DNA of 64,000 bases from Muriicola jejuensis (GCF_010671595.1 NZ_JAABOP010000006.1:62001-126000); one strand, 5' to 3'. Positions 8,599-19,748 are shown, numbered from the stretch's first letter. Notes: generated by a model not told the origin, from the sequence alone. Numbers and translations are program-made.

Positions 8599-10446
8599 CT
8601 ATTCTTTGGTCAGGTAATACTTTTGAAGCGAATAGAAGGCTTTCTTTTTGATGCCCTCCTCAGAGATCAGACCTTTTCGGTTCCAGCCATCCTGAATTTC
8701 AGGGAGCATCCTGCGCGGGGATCTGAAATCCACCAGGATCCATGGCGACATGCCTCTCAACTGTTCAATACCACTGAGCATTTTCAAATTTTCCTCATAC
8801 AGGAATTCCTGGTATTCTTCCGTCCACCTGGTGTATTTATCCCCGTGCAACCCTTGTTTGGCACCTCCCCCGAACTCTGAGATGAAAACGGGCTTTTCCT
8901 GTTCGATCTTCCAGCTGATTTCCCTGGCTTTGTCCGGAAGTCCGTCATACCAGCCGATGTACTGGTTAAAGCTGAGGATATCCACGACCCGGGCAAAGTT
9001 GTCTTCGATGGTCCTGATCTTCGGGTTGCCATTTAAAGCACTCTGTTCAAGGGCGGCACTGATCAGTCGGGTGGGGTCGAGGGAGCGGGTCAGGGTCGCC
9101 AGGTCTGTGAGAAATTGAGTCCTGGTCGGACTGGTCGGAGTTTCATTGGCCATGGACCAAATTATGACGGAGGCCCGATTCTTGTCCCTTCTGATGACCT
9201 CGTTGAGTTGCTTTGCCGCGTTGTTATAGGTAGAGGGGTTTTCCCATGCAATGGTCCAGTATACGGGGATCTCTTCCCAGACCAGCATCCCCAGGGAATC
9301 GGCCAGTCTTACCATGTGTTCGTTGTGGGGATAATGCGCCAGTCTCACAAAGTTGCATCCCAGTTCCCGGGCCCATCCCAGTAGTATACGGGCATCTTCC
9401 CTGGTATGGGCACGTCCTTTTCTGACCGGACTCTCCTCGTGGATGGAGATCCCTTTTAGGAAAACGGGCCGTCCGTTCAGAAGGATATCCCGTCCTTTTA
9501 CAGAAATGTTCCGGAAACCGATCCATTCCGAGACCGAGTCCTGACCGGTGCTCAGGATCACTTTATAGCGTTTAGGGTCCTGGTCAGACCACAGGCGTAG
9601 TGTGTCAACGGGGAGGCTAAAGGAGGCCATCCCCTTGTCATCGGTTAGAACCTGTATGGATTTCTGTAGTTCGGGAATGCGGACTTGTACCTGCCTTCCT
9701 GCCTTGAGACTCCCGTTTAACAGAACAGACCCTTGAAGAGTACCTGGTTTGTCCCGGGCCAGATGTACGGAGTAATCTTCCACATAGGTCTCAGGGGTTT
9801 CAACAAGGCTCACTTCCCGGGTGATGCCCCCATAATTCCACCAGTCGGTGTTAAGGGTGGGCACCCCTTCCTTAATCCGCTTATTGTCGACCTTTACCAC
9901 CAGTGAGTTACCGGTATCCTTTAAGAGGGCGGTGACCTCAAAGGAAAAAGGGGTGAAGCCCCCCGTGTGCTGCCCTATTTTGATGCCGTTCAGATATACA
10001 TGGCAGCGGTTGTTCACCGCTCCGAAGTACAGAAAGACACGGTTGGAGGAGTCCTGTTTGGTATAATCGAAATGTCTTCGGTACCATACCGTTCCTTCGT
10101 AATAAAAGAGTTTTTCCTTTTGTGAATTCCAATCCCCCGGGACATAAATACTGTCACTCAGGTCGAAATCGTATTCGAGGAGTTCGGAGCGGTCAGCCGG
10201 TTTGCTATCTGTAAAGAAAGCATTCTTTGAGGGGTTATCCTGTTCATCAAAGGCTTCCAGTCTGTAGTTGTAAAATCCATTTTCATACGGATCCACGATG
10301 TATTTCCAATACCCCTCAAGGGAGGTACTGCAACGGTCGTAAACATTAACCGGTGTTTGCCCATGGGATATCGAACTTCCGCAAAGCAAGAAGAAGTATC
10401 CCAGGAATCCCTTTAGCAGAGAGGCGCGAAAAGTAGAAATTGCCAT
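8599..10446 (-). CDS. Glycoside hydrolase family 2 protein (beta-glucuronidase/galactosidase-like)
   Basis: The 615-residue secreted enzyme has a signal peptide at about 1-30. A jelly-roll sugar-binding domain (about 45-215) precedes an Ig-like domain (about 220-315) and the TIM barrel (about 317-605). Catalytic residues are visible: acid/base Glu435 in SMANE and nucleophile Glu524 in FISEFGGG. Inferred action is hydrolysis of a terminal beta-glycoside in the periplasm. The family shows several specificities (glucuronide, galactoside, mannoside) and I cannot decide among them. The ATG lies 1 nt after the stop of a 55-codon gene, and a four-helix membrane protein follows. No SusC/SusD pair is nearby, so this is not a classical polysaccharide utilisation locus. 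Confidence 0.92.
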   Translation of the reverse strand: MAISTFRASLLKGFLGYFFLLCGSSISHGQTPVNVYDRCSTSLEGYWKYIVDPYENGFYNYRLEAFDEQDNPSKNAFFTDSKPADRSELLEYDFDLSDSIYVPGDWNSQKEKLFYYEGTVWYRRHFDYTKQDSSNRVFLYFGAVNNRCHVYLNGIKIGQHTGGFTPFSFEVTALLKDTGNSLVVKVDNKRIKEGVPTLNTDWWNYGGITREVSLVETPETYVEDYSVHLARDKPGTLQGSVLLNGSLKAGRQVQVRIPELQKSIQVLTDDKGMASFSLPVDTLRLWSDQDPKRYKVILSTGQDSVSEWIGFRNISVKGRDILLNGRPVFLKGISIHEESPVRKGRAHTREDARILLGWARELGCNFVRLAHYPHNEHMVRLADSLGMLVWEEIPVYWTIAWENPSTYNNAAKQLNEVIRRDKNRASVIIWSMANETPTSPTRTQFLTDLATLTRSLDPTRLISAALEQSALNGNPKIRTIEDNFARVVDILSFNQYIGWYDGLPDKAREISWKIEQEKPVFISEFGGGAKQGLHGDKYTRWTEEYQEFLYEENLKMLSGIEQLRGMSPWILVDFRSPRRMLPEIQDGWNRKGLISEEGIKKKAFYSLQKYYLTKE

Positions 10447-10447
10447 C

Positions 10448-10615
10448 TCATTTTTTATCTTTCAAAAAAGCGTAGGTGAATCCGTTCTGGAGGGTAAATC
10501 CCACGGCCAAAATACCGATAAGGATCTGGTATTGAGGGTGATCCCCTACAAGGGAAGAAGCCAGAAGGATGACACCTGCCCAAATAAGTGCGTTGAGAAT
10601 AAGGACCTTTTTCAT
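10448..10615 (-). CDS. 55-residue membrane mini-protein leading the GH2 operon
   Basis: The frame starts at ATG 10615-10613 with MKKVLILNALIW and ends with TGA at 10450-10448. It predicts two transmembrane helices (about 4-22 and 30-48) with a short GDHPQYQ loop and a Lys-rich tail (LKDKK). The TGA is followed after one base by the GH2 ATG, so translation is almost certainly coupled. This positional evidence and the membrane topology support it as a real gene despite its size. I do not recognise a family and cannot suggest a function beyond membrane location. Confidence 0.7.
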   Translation of the reverse strand: MKKVLILNALIWAGVILLASSLVGDHPQYQILIGILAVGFTLQNGFTYAFLKDKK

Positions 10616-10764
10616 AGGTGATAGGTTTGATTTGACAGCCTGACTGATCTCAATCTACGGACCAGGGGTGGATGATTAAAGGTAGACAAAAAGCATGAGT
10701 ATCGTTTTTCGGAATGCATTTGCCTCTATTTCACAGAACCAAGAAATTCGTTTCCCGTATAGAA

Positions 10765-11184
10765 TCAGGAGTTCGATTTTCCCATTCCCAGTTTGCCGCC
10801 CAGCCATCCCATAGGGATATAAGCTACGATCAGGTCCAGGGCTGAAAACCAGCCAGGAGCAGGCAGGTTGATCACATTGATGATCCCACCCGCAAGGAAT
10901 GCCACCCCGATCAGCATGGCGAAGAGCATTTTCCTGGAGGCAGCGATCCTGGCTGCGATAAAGGCTCCGACAAGGGTTCCAATGGCATGCGCCAGAAAAG
11001 GAAAGATAAAGTGTTTGGGTTCAAAGAGGGACATGCTTTCCTTCAAACCTTCCATAGTGCTTACATCGGCCCCTTCCGGCAGGGGGATGACACTTCCGTT
11101 GAGGGAGATAAAGAACATATTCACAACACTGCCGATGACCAGTCCGGCGATCACGGCCAAAATATTTCTGACAATGGGATTCAT
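10765..11184 (-). CDS. Four-helix membrane protein, function unknown
   Basis: The product has 139 residues. Helices lie at about 6-27, 62-84, 88-108 and 112-133, with a polar extracytoplasmic loop (about 30-60) between the first two. Helix sequences such as AHAIGTLVGAFIAAR and AYIPMGWLGGKLG resemble a widespread, uncharacterised flavobacterial membrane family. It is monocistronic, with 149 bp on its 3' side and 138 bp on its 5' side. No enzyme motif is visible. Confidence 0.78.
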   Translation of the reverse strand: MNPIVRNILAVIAGLVIGSVVNMFFISLNGSVIPLPEGADVSTMEGLKESMSLFEPKHFIFPFLAHAIGTLVGAFIAARIAASRKMLFAMLIGVAFLAGGIINVINLPAPGWFSALDLIVAYIPMGWLGGKLGMGKSNS

Positions 11185-11322
11185 AGAGGTTGGTTTTAGG
11201 TTGATGACAAAGTGAGAGGGCCAATTTTCAGGGTGTCCTTCTGAATAAAATTAGGGATTTTCCGCTAATTAGAGAGAAGAATGATGATAATCCAGGAGTG
11301 ATTCAAAGGAATTGAAGGCCTC

Positions 11323-11796
11323 TCAGGATTCACTCAGGAGTTTTCTGATAAGGACGATCTGCCCGAGATGGTAATGGCTGTGTTCGATGAGCCCGTAGAG
11401 GTTTCTCTGATAAGAGCCATACTTTTTATCCGAAAAGACCTCATTGAGCTTGTTGTCAGGGAGCTCTCTGGCGAGCCTGGCAAAGGTCCTGGCATCGTCC
11501 CATGTTTTTTGAAGCAGCTCCTCCCAGTCTTTCTCAGACCTGATCTCAGGAACATCAAAACTGACCGCATCCTTGCCTTCCAGGGGATGGCCCTGCAGTA
11601 CCCGGTTCACCACCGTTATAAAATAGTTGATGTGGAAGACCAGTTCTGCTATGGAATGAAGGGATCCGATCTTTCTGTTGGCGTCTTCCCAGTGAAGCCC
11701 TGCCAGGGTATCCTTCAGGTTTACAGCCGTCCAGTTGCCTCCGAAATGAAGATCTTCAAGGTTTTTGGCAATAAAGGCAGTATGTTGTTTTTCCAT
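11323..11796 (-). CDS. DinB/DUF1572-like four-helix metal-binding protein
   Basis: The 157-residue protein matches the DinB-like fold: four helices with the spaced His residues expected for a metal triad (H55 in VFHINYF, H139 and H143 in EHSHYHLGQ). The family includes thiol-dependent transferases and many unassigned proteins induced by stress. The N-terminal half has the family-typical LHSIAELVFHI segment. It is cytosolic, with no signal peptide. The SET-domain gene lies upstream on the same strand, 70 bp away. The function is not predictable beyond metal binding. Confidence 0.82.
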   Translation of the reverse strand: MEKQHTAFIAKNLEDLHFGGNWTAVNLKDTLAGLHWEDANRKIGSLHSIAELVFHINYFITVVNRVLQGHPLEGKDAVSFDVPEIRSEKDWEELLQKTWDDARTFARLARELPDNKLNEVFSDKKYGSYQRNLYGLIEHSHYHLGQIVLIRKLLSES

Positions 11797-11866
11797 GACG
11801 GTCTGAATTGCTGAAACAAGGATACCTTCCTGTTTGCCCTCCAGTGAGTTGGAATAAGACAGCTTC

Positions 11867-12454
11867 CTATGACCCCCTGTAGTAATTCAAAAGTATGGAA
11901 TCCATCTCTTTTTTTCCGCCTGTGATCTGTTCTATGGTTTTTTTGGTAGCGGGGCTTATTAAAGGTATCAGGGGTTGTTCCCTTTCAGGGATGAGGCCAA
12001 AGACCTTGCGGAGGTCGGAATCCCATACCTCGTGGTAGTTCAACAGGTCGTCGGGATAGACCACTTTCCGCTCCGTACCCTCATCTATTCCTTCAAAAGG
12101 TTCATGCAGATTCAAATACCCGTAATCATCCGTCAGTTGTTCCCCCTTCTTGATGTCCCGTATGGCAATTTCAAATTCGTAGGCCGTTGAGAGGCAATTT
12201 GACCGGAAACTGTGGTTGACATAGCGGCCGAGGTCCCAGCACAGGATGTAATTTCCCTTGTTGTTCCGGTAGGTATAGGTGTCCAGGATATTCTTGTAGA
12301 GGGGCGTCATTTTTTGATATTCTTTCGCCGTGAATTCCCTGTCGAGGGCATCCAGTACCCAGGTGATGGTCCCGGCAGGAATGTCCCTGGTTGCTACTAC
12401 GCCGTACCCTATGGTCTTGTTGATGAAACGCAGTTCGGTATGTGGGTGGATCAT
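11867..12454 (-). CDS. SET-domain protein (putative protein-lysine methyltransferase)
   Basis: The 195-residue protein carries the SET motifs in order: the N-terminal GYG (G16-Y17-G18, followed by ATRDIPAGT), the AdoMet-binding NHSFRSN (80-86) and the active-site strand GEQLTDDYGY (104-113). The post-SET region continues to the C-terminus without the usual zinc-binding Cys cluster. It is expected to transfer methyl groups from AdoMet to a lysine of an unknown cytosolic protein. SET proteins are mainly eukaryotic but also occur in Bacteroidota and Chlamydiae. Neighbours (DinB-like, VanZ-like) do not indicate a substrate. Confidence 0.85.
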   Translation of the reverse strand: MIHPHTELRFINKTIGYGVVATRDIPAGTITWVLDALDREFTAKEYQKMTPLYKNILDTYTYRNNKGNYILCWDLGRYVNHSFRSNCLSTAYEFEIAIRDIKKGEQLTDDYGYLNLHEPFEGIDEGTERKVVYPDDLLNYHEVWDSDLRKVFGLIPEREQPLIPLISPATKKTIEQITGGKKEMDSILLNYYRGS

Positions 12455-12511
12455 AGGGTCCGTTGTATAATTTTATAAATTAAATGTACTTATCATTTTG
12501 ATTCGCTCAAC

Positions 12512-13075
12512 CTATTTAACTGCGTTTTTTTTAAGAACCTTTTTTAGAAGAAATAGCACTATAGAGACGCCAATGGCCATGGTAACGGCTATGCTGTTAA
12601 AAGCAATATCTAAGGGGTCAAACACCCTGTGGGGAAGGAAGTACTGGATCCCTTCATCGAGGGCACCCAGGCACACGCCCCACAACCAGGCCATGATACC
12701 GGACTTCCAGTTCCCGCTATCAGCAAGGTATTTTTTTTTAAATGACTTGTGCAGAAGGACGGCCAGTACGCTGTATTCGATGAGGTGGCTGCGTTCAGGA
12801 GCCCCAAGCCGGAAAAAGAACATTACATAAACCGCCGCAATACCGATAAGGAAGGCATATTCAACGCTGCCGGGTCTATGGATCAATCCGTGAAGGAGAA
12901 CAGCTATGGTCACCAGTAGCATGCCCAGCACAAATATCACGGCCTGTACATTCTGGTCCCTAAGTTCATTAGCAAGGGGCTGACCGATAAAGAGGGTAGA
13001 GAGGATCGTCAGGTAGACCAACACCACGGCAAACCAATAGTGTTTTTCAGTTAGATTCCTGGTGCCAAACGCCAT
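12512..13075 (-). CDS. VanZ-family membrane protein
   Basis: The product has 187 residues with five to six transmembrane helices. It shows the VanZ core in the second half: ERSHLIEYSVLAVLL (about 99-113), then GALDEGIQ and the PHRVFDPLDIAFNSIA stretch (about 149-164). VanZ relatives confer teicoplanin resistance in enterococci, but most bacterial members have no known role. The gene lies 27 nt downstream of the DUF1697 gene, so the two are probably co-transcribed. Confidence 0.87.
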   Translation of the reverse strand: MAFGTRNLTEKHYWFAVVLVYLTILSTLFIGQPLANELRDQNVQAVIFVLGMLLVTIAVLLHGLIHRPGSVEYAFLIGIAAVYVMFFFRLGAPERSHLIEYSVLAVLLHKSFKKKYLADSGNWKSGIMAWLWGVCLGALDEGIQYFLPHRVFDPLDIAFNSIAVTMAIGVSIVLFLLKKVLKKNAVK

Positions 13076-13102
13076 ATTCTTGCTTTTGATGGATCGTTGA
13101 GT

Positions 13103-13672
13103 TTACGAATCCGGCTTTTTGAGCTTTTCGAGTATGCGGACCACCGTATTCCAATTCCGCGTGGTGATCCCTTTTCCGTACATTTTTTCGAGGAGGCCCA
13201 TCACATCGGCTGTGCCGATCCTGCTGATATCCAGAACGCTGCATACGGCCTTCCCCCTCTCGCTGATAATCCGGAAGGCACCCTCGTTATAAGTAAAAGG
13301 CAGTTCGGGCACTGCTCTTTCCTCCGCATTCAAAAAGGTAACGTAGCATCGTGAATCTTCATCCAGCTTCAGCCCGCGGAACGGGTCTTCCTTGAACTGA
13401 TCCTGAAACGTGCGGGCATCCAGGACCCAGGTCGGGATTTCAAAGCCAAAAACATCATTGAGGTGCCGGGCTATATTGGTTCGCAGGGTTTCCGGGTCGA
13501 TGTCTTCCGCCCTGAATATCACATTGCCTGAATTCAGTAACGTTTGCACATCCGAATATCCCATTGAAAGGAGTTCTGCCCGCAATTGTTCCATGGGCAC
13601 CTTGTGACGGCCTGAGACATTGATCCCTCTCAGAAGGGCGACATAAAAGGTGAGTTGGGTTCCTGCTACCAT
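13103..13672 (-). CDS. DUF1697 domain protein
   Basis: The 189-residue cytosolic protein shows the DUF1697 signature at the N-terminus: YVALLRGINVSGR (about 9-21) followed by the LLNSGNVIF strand. The family is widespread in Bacteroidota, Actinobacteria and Firmicutes and its biochemical role is unknown. It is the first gene of a likely two-gene unit with the VanZ-like protein. Its start lies 234 bp from katG, which is transcribed divergently. Confidence 0.9.
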   Translation of the reverse strand: MVAGTQLTFYVALLRGINVSGRHKVPMEQLRAELLSMGYSDVQTLLNSGNVIFRAEDIDPETLRTNIARHLNDVFGFEIPTWVLDARTFQDQFKEDPFRGLKLDEDSRCYVTFLNAEERAVPELPFTYNEGAFRIISERGKAVCSVLDISRIGTADVMGLLEKMYGKGITTRNWNTVVRILEKLKKPDS

Positions 13673-13845
13673 TACAAATGACTAAGGTCTTTCATTGCCT
13701 ATAAGATACTGAGATATGGTTGAATAAGAACATATATTCTCTGGTATGTTTTTAGTCTGATGGTATCCGGGGGAGAAGATCGGAATTCAACATGAGCCAT
13801 AGTTTATATCGATACAAATCTGGCCTTTCATAGGAATTTGTTTGG

Positions 13846-13853
13846 TAAATTTG
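13846..13853 (+). promoter_or_regulatory. Putative katG -7 element (TAAATTTG)
   Basis: TAAATTTG fits the Bacteroidota TAnnTTTG consensus and lies 53 nt before the katG ATG. The expected -33 position holds TTTC rather than TTTG, so an activator may be needed. I could not find a clear OxyR or PerR operator in the 234-bp region. Confidence 0.5.
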
Positions 13854-13870
13854 AGGATATCATAAAATAA

Positions 13871-16159
<2,289 letters not shown>

Positions 16160-16181
16160 ATTTTAGCATGTTTATAAAATG

Positions 16182-16211
16182 AAAATGGCCCCACCTGGGG
16201 CCATTTTTTTT
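16182..16211 (+). terminator. Rho-independent terminator of katG
   Basis: An 11-bp stem (AAAATGGCCCC pairing with GGGGCCATTTT) closes a 4-nt loop and runs into eight T residues. The A-rich 5' arm makes it usable for the convergent DUF6090 pseudogene as well. Confidence 0.9.
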
Positions 16212-16225
16212 CCCCTGTCAGGGTT

Positions 16226-16996
16226 TCATGGCTTTATTTCAGAATCAATCAGTGAACGGATGGATTGTATTTCCTGAAGAAGAGGCCTATAAATCTCCTG
16301 TTCTAAACTGATTGCGGTAATAATAAAGGTGAGCAAGTTGTTCTCGAATTCCCGGCCCTTCATGATCTCAAGGTTGCTGTACTTTTCCTTTGCCTTCGGT
16401 ATACCCATTATTTCCGTACTGATCCCGGTCTGGTCAAAGACGGTCCTGATACTGGCATTTTCCCTCCGAAACATGTCCCGAATCTTTTCTCTTTCCAACC
16501 TCAGGTCTTGTTCTGTCACTCGAACGGATTCAAGTGAAGCATTCCAGGTAGTCAGGTGCCGCCTGAGTTCAGTATTGGTTATCTCCTTCAGGCTCCCGGA
16601 ACTGATCATTTCATGCAGTAAGGCATTATTTGGATTGTAGGCAATTTCGAAGGCAAAAGAGTCATATCCCAGTTGGGAAAGCAAGGTATCCTGGTCTGCG
16701 GTGGGATCCTTGTCGAGCACCGTGAGAAATTCTTTGGCCGCTCCATAGTTTTTACTGAGCACCTTGATCAGATTCTCCAGTTTCTGTTCACTTATTGAAA
16801 ATTCAGATTGAAGGCCTTTGAGATAGGTCTACTCTTTTTCTCTCAGGATACGTTCTTCATTGTAGTTGTTGATGCTCAGGGCGATCAGGATCCCGATAAC
16901 CACCAGGATGATCTCTCCAATAGCGTATTTGAGGTACTGGCCGGCCTTGTTCTTTTCCATAAGATCGTAGCGAATGCGCCTGAAAAATTTGATCAT
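16226..16996 (-). pseudogene. DUF6090-family gene interrupted by an in-frame TAG
   Basis: Reading from ATG 16996 gives MIKFFRRIR and the family membrane segment (YAIGEIILVVIGILIAL) up to codon 55. Codon 56 is TAG (16829-16831 on the minus strand), and the same frame continues without a shift to 16226. The total of 257 codons matches the intact paralogues at 19005 and 19805 (247 and 251 residues). A single base change explains the lesion. Only a GTG at 16762 could restart translation, which would give a 178-residue protein without the membrane anchor, so I call it a pseudogene unless the base is a sequencing error or the stop is read through. Confidence 0.82.
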
Positions 16997-17076
16997 GGGC
17001 GAATGCGTTTTTCTATGACAGGATGAAAGTATAAAAAAGAATTAAAACGACCGGGGTATTGCTTAGCGATCAAAGA

Positions 17077-17099
17077 AATGGCCCCTTGAAGGGGCCATT
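17077..17099 (-). terminator. Terminator of the SnoaL-like lipoprotein gene
   Basis: AATGGCCCC and GGGGCCATT form a 9-bp stem around TTGAA, followed on the minus strand by TTTCTTTG. It lies 26 nt after the stop at 17125. Confidence 0.75.
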
Positions 17100-17124
17100 A
17101 GTAAATATCTTTTATCTCAGAAGG

Positions 17125-17688
17125 TTATTCGGCTGCAATCTGTACGGCGAGTCCGTTCACATCGAAATAATCCGATGCACTTGCGATCTTGCCCGCGTCA
17201 TTGACCGTTATCAGGGAATAAAATTTAACCCCGGTCGGTTTGCCGGTCTCCGTGTGGGTGGCGTTCCAGGTGCCATACACCCTGATGTTGGTAGAGAGAG
17301 TGGTCGCAGTACTCTCAGGGAATACGGATCCTGACCAGTAAGCCCCTGCCGTATTATTGGCTGTGATCACCCCCGGAGTAAACCGGATATCGTCAAAATT
17401 CTCGTGGTAACCTTTCAGAGCAGCCAGCAGGTCGTCCTTGCCAAGCCATTGGTTCCCGTTGTATTGGGGAGGGCTCCACTGCAGGGTGTCCGACAAAAGA
17501 TTGGCCAGGGTCTCCAGATTCTCGGCTTCATGGGCCTTGTAAAAAGCCTCGATAATGGCCACTTTGGCATCAAAGGCCGCATAATCCGGGGCCTCTGCCG
17601 GAGTCATCTGTTCTTCAGGTGCGGACTGCTTGCACGCCGACAGGGCAAAAACCCCTGCCACGGCAAGGGTAAAAAATAATGTTCTCAT
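17125..17688 (-). CDS. SnoaL/NTF2-like lipoprotein
   Basis: The product has 187 residues and a lipoprotein signal (LSAC lipobox, Cys at about 19). After a short acidic linker the mature part (about 38-185) has an NTF2-like cone fold pattern, with a helix AIIEAFYKAHEAENLETLANLLSD-type start and alternating strands, as in SnoaL-like proteins. These serve as small-ligand pockets or as non-catalytic domains. The lipid anchor places it in the periplasm or outer membrane. A near-consensus -7 (TACCTTTC) lies upstream at about 17719-17726. Neighbours suggest no pathway. Confidence 0.82.
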   Translation of the reverse strand: MRTLFFTLAVAGVFALSACKQSAPEEQMTPAEAPDYAAFDAKVAIIEAFYKAHEAENLETLANLLSDTLQWSPPQYNGNQWLGKDDLLAALKGYHENFDDIRFTPGVITANNTAGAYWSGSVFPESTATTLSTNIRVYGTWNATHTETGKPTGVKFYSLITVNDAGKIASASDYFDVNGLAVQIAAE

Positions 17689-17783
17689 GGGTTGGTTATT
17701 TATTGGTTAATAGTCTGAAAGGTACGAAAAAATAGGGTGCAAAAAGCACCTTTTCCTCACTAGCCTTTAATCGGATCTATTGC

Positions 17784-18911
17784 CTAATTTCGGTATACCC
17801 GGACGTAGTCGACCTCCATGATCCCTTCGGTGAAAGAACCCGGGATCTCTCCTCCTAAATTGCCGCCCATGGCCACATTCAGCAAAAGGTAATGGGGGTT
17901 GTCATAGGGCTTGTCTGCAGTGTTGGACAGTTCGTGGACGAGGATCTCATCCACATAGATCCTCATGCGCTGATCGTCCCATTCCAGGATGTAGAGGTGG
18001 AATTCATCTGTAGATCCCGGGACGGCTGTGGAAGAACCCTCAGTCCGGTAAGCCCCGGTTTGGGTATCTCCCCAGTGGAAATAGCCAAGGGTCGTAGACT
18101 TGTCCCATCCCCTTTGTTCCATGATATCGATCTCACCACAGGCAGGCCAGCCTACGCTGCCGTATTGGGATCCGAAAAAATTGCCGCTTTCATTTATATT
18201 GGCCCCCAGGGTCCAGATCGCAGGCCAGGTACCTCCTGCAGAGGGAAGTTTTGCGCGTACTTCCACCCTTCCGTAAGTAAAAGCGTATTTGGAATTCAAC
18301 CTGGCCGAGGTAAAGGATTTAGTGATCCCTCCTGAGGTGTATTCCTCCCGTTGCGCCCTGATCTTCAGGGTACCGTCGCTGACATAGGAGTTTACCGGTC
18401 TGGCGGTGTAATGCTGAGCCTCGCCGTTGTACCAGCTGCCGTTATTGGGGCCTACTACCTGGTGGTACCATTTTTCGGGGTCGGGGCTCCCCTCATAGTC
18501 GAATTCATCGGCAAAGACCAGGGATGGGGCCACTGGAGGGCCCGATTTGTAAACCGTGACCGTAAGCGTCTCTGAGACCGATTCCCCTGTGGCTGAGAAT
18601 GCCTTCACCTCAATGGAATAGCTGTGTGTTCCTTCCTCTTCGAATAAATGATTCACAGTCCTGGAGGAGGTCTCTATCGTTTCACCTCCCTCAAATCTAT
18701 ACGAGTATCTCACGGCATTCTCGGCATAGGCACTTACCCGGACCTCCCCGGAACCGTCTCCGGCCGGAGCCGAGTCAGAGGCACCCACGACAGTAATGAT
18801 GACCGTGAGATTTGTCGGCCGGATTGTGGGATCCACGTCTGTGGAACTGCAGGAGAACACGAGAAAAAAGGCCAGCATGAAGATGTTGAGGAATACTTTG
18901 GATCTGTTCAT
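17784..18911 (-). CDS. GH16 laminarinase-type lipoprotein with N-terminal PKD-like domain
   Basis: The 375-residue lipoprotein has its lipobox Cys at 21 (VFSC). Residues about 35-122 form an Ig/PKD-like domain and about 130-374 the GH16 jelly roll. The catalytic signature EIDIME gives nucleophile Glu260, helper Asp262 and acid/base Glu265. It should cleave beta-1,3 or mixed-linkage glucan such as algal laminarin at the cell surface. No SusCD pair, sugar transporter or second glycosidase is adjacent. It is flanked by DUF6090 genes and the SnoaL-like lipoprotein, an arrangement that suggests an isolated acquisition rather than a full utilisation locus. Confidence 0.93.
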   Translation of the reverse strand: MNRSKVFLNIFMLAFFLVFSCSSTDVDPTIRPTNLTVIITVVGASDSAPAGDGSGEVRVSAYAENAVRYSYRFEGGETIETSSRTVNHLFEEEGTHSYSIEVKAFSATGESVSETLTVTVYKSGPPVAPSLVFADEFDYEGSPDPEKWYHQVVGPNNGSWYNGEAQHYTARPVNSYVSDGTLKIRAQREEYTSGGITKSFTSARLNSKYAFTYGRVEVRAKLPSAGGTWPAIWTLGANINESGNFFGSQYGSVGWPACGEIDIMEQRGWDKSTTLGYFHWGDTQTGAYRTEGSSTAVPGSTDEFHLYILEWDDQRMRIYVDEILVHELSNTADKPYDNPHYLLLNVAMGGNLGGEIPGSFTEGIMEVDYVRVYRN

Positions 18912-19004
18912 AACTGTACCTTTTTTTTCGGCACTTCAATGATACTCAATTTTTCCGTGAAAGCTCAAGTGAATGGAAAAAGAGTCGGCCCAGGCTCACT
19001 CCTG

Positions 19005-19748
19005 TTAACGGATTTCCGTTTCCCGAATGATCTCCTCGATCAGGGCCTCGGACTCTTCCAGGCGTAAAAGGACCTGCTGGTTCATCCAGAGGGTGTTGTC
19101 GAGCAGGTTTTCAAACTCTATTTTTTGGAAGAGGAGATAATAATCCGGTTTTAAGTTGGAATTTCCTGACCAGAAGTAGCCCGCATTCGAATCCATTTCC
19201 TTGAAGGAAATGAAGGATAACAAAAATGGGATGAAGTGGTTGTTGGTCCAGTAATCCAGTTTTTCCTCCCGTCTTACCCTGATTGAAGAAAGGGCGTTCC
19301 ATTGCTGAAATAAGGTGGTGATGGGTTCATTCTTAAAGAGCCTCAATTGTCCGCTTTGGATGATGCTGTTGATGGAATTATCGGAAAGCCCCAATTCTTC
19401 ACCCTGGAAACTGTTGTAGAACAGGCTGTCCAGATTATAAGCCTCCAGGGTCTCCCGCTTGCTGCCGACCAGTTCCAGGAGGCTATTCAGGTTTTTCATA
19501 GTCTGTTGACAAGCGGCTTTATGGTCGGCGATCAATACTTTGTTAGCCCGGAATTCAAGCTGCACCTTTTCCAGCAGATTTCGCTTTTCTTTCAGGTCGA
19601 GCCGGTCCTGGTTCCAGTTATTGATCTGGAGGGCGATGAGGATACCGATGACGACCAGGATGATCTCCCCAATGGCATACAGGAAGTATCTGGAGACTTT
19701 ATTTTCTGCAACCAAAGATTGACGGATTTTCCTGAAGAATTTTAGCAT
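19005..19748 (-). CDS. DUF6090-family membrane-anchored protein
   Basis: The 247-residue protein has the family N-terminus: MLKFFRKIRQ, an amphipathic segment, then one transmembrane helix (YAIGEIILVVIGILIAL, about 25-42) and the INNWNQ motif. The rest is helical and probably extracytoplasmic or coiled-coil. DUF6090 is common in Flavobacteriaceae, often in multi-copy clusters, and its function is unknown. It lies 56 nt after the start-side neighbour at 19805 and is co-directional, so both may be one transcript. Confidence 0.85.
   Translation of the reverse strand: MLKFFRKIRQSLVAENKVSRYFLYAIGEIILVVIGILIALQINNWNQDRLDLKEKRNLLEKVQLEFRANKVLIADHKAACQQTMKNLNSLLELVGSKRETLEAYNLDSLFYNSFQGEELGLSDNSINSIIQSGQLRLFKNEPITTLFQQWNALSSIRVRREEKLDYWTNNHFIPFLLSFISFKEMDSNAGYFWSGNSNLKPDYYLLFQKIEFENLLDNTLWMNQQVLLRLEESEALIEEIIRETEIR

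Noticed and set aside
17784-18911. Polysaccharide utilisation locus around the GH16 gene
   Set aside because: No SusC, SusD, sulfatase or sugar-responsive regulator is found within several kb.
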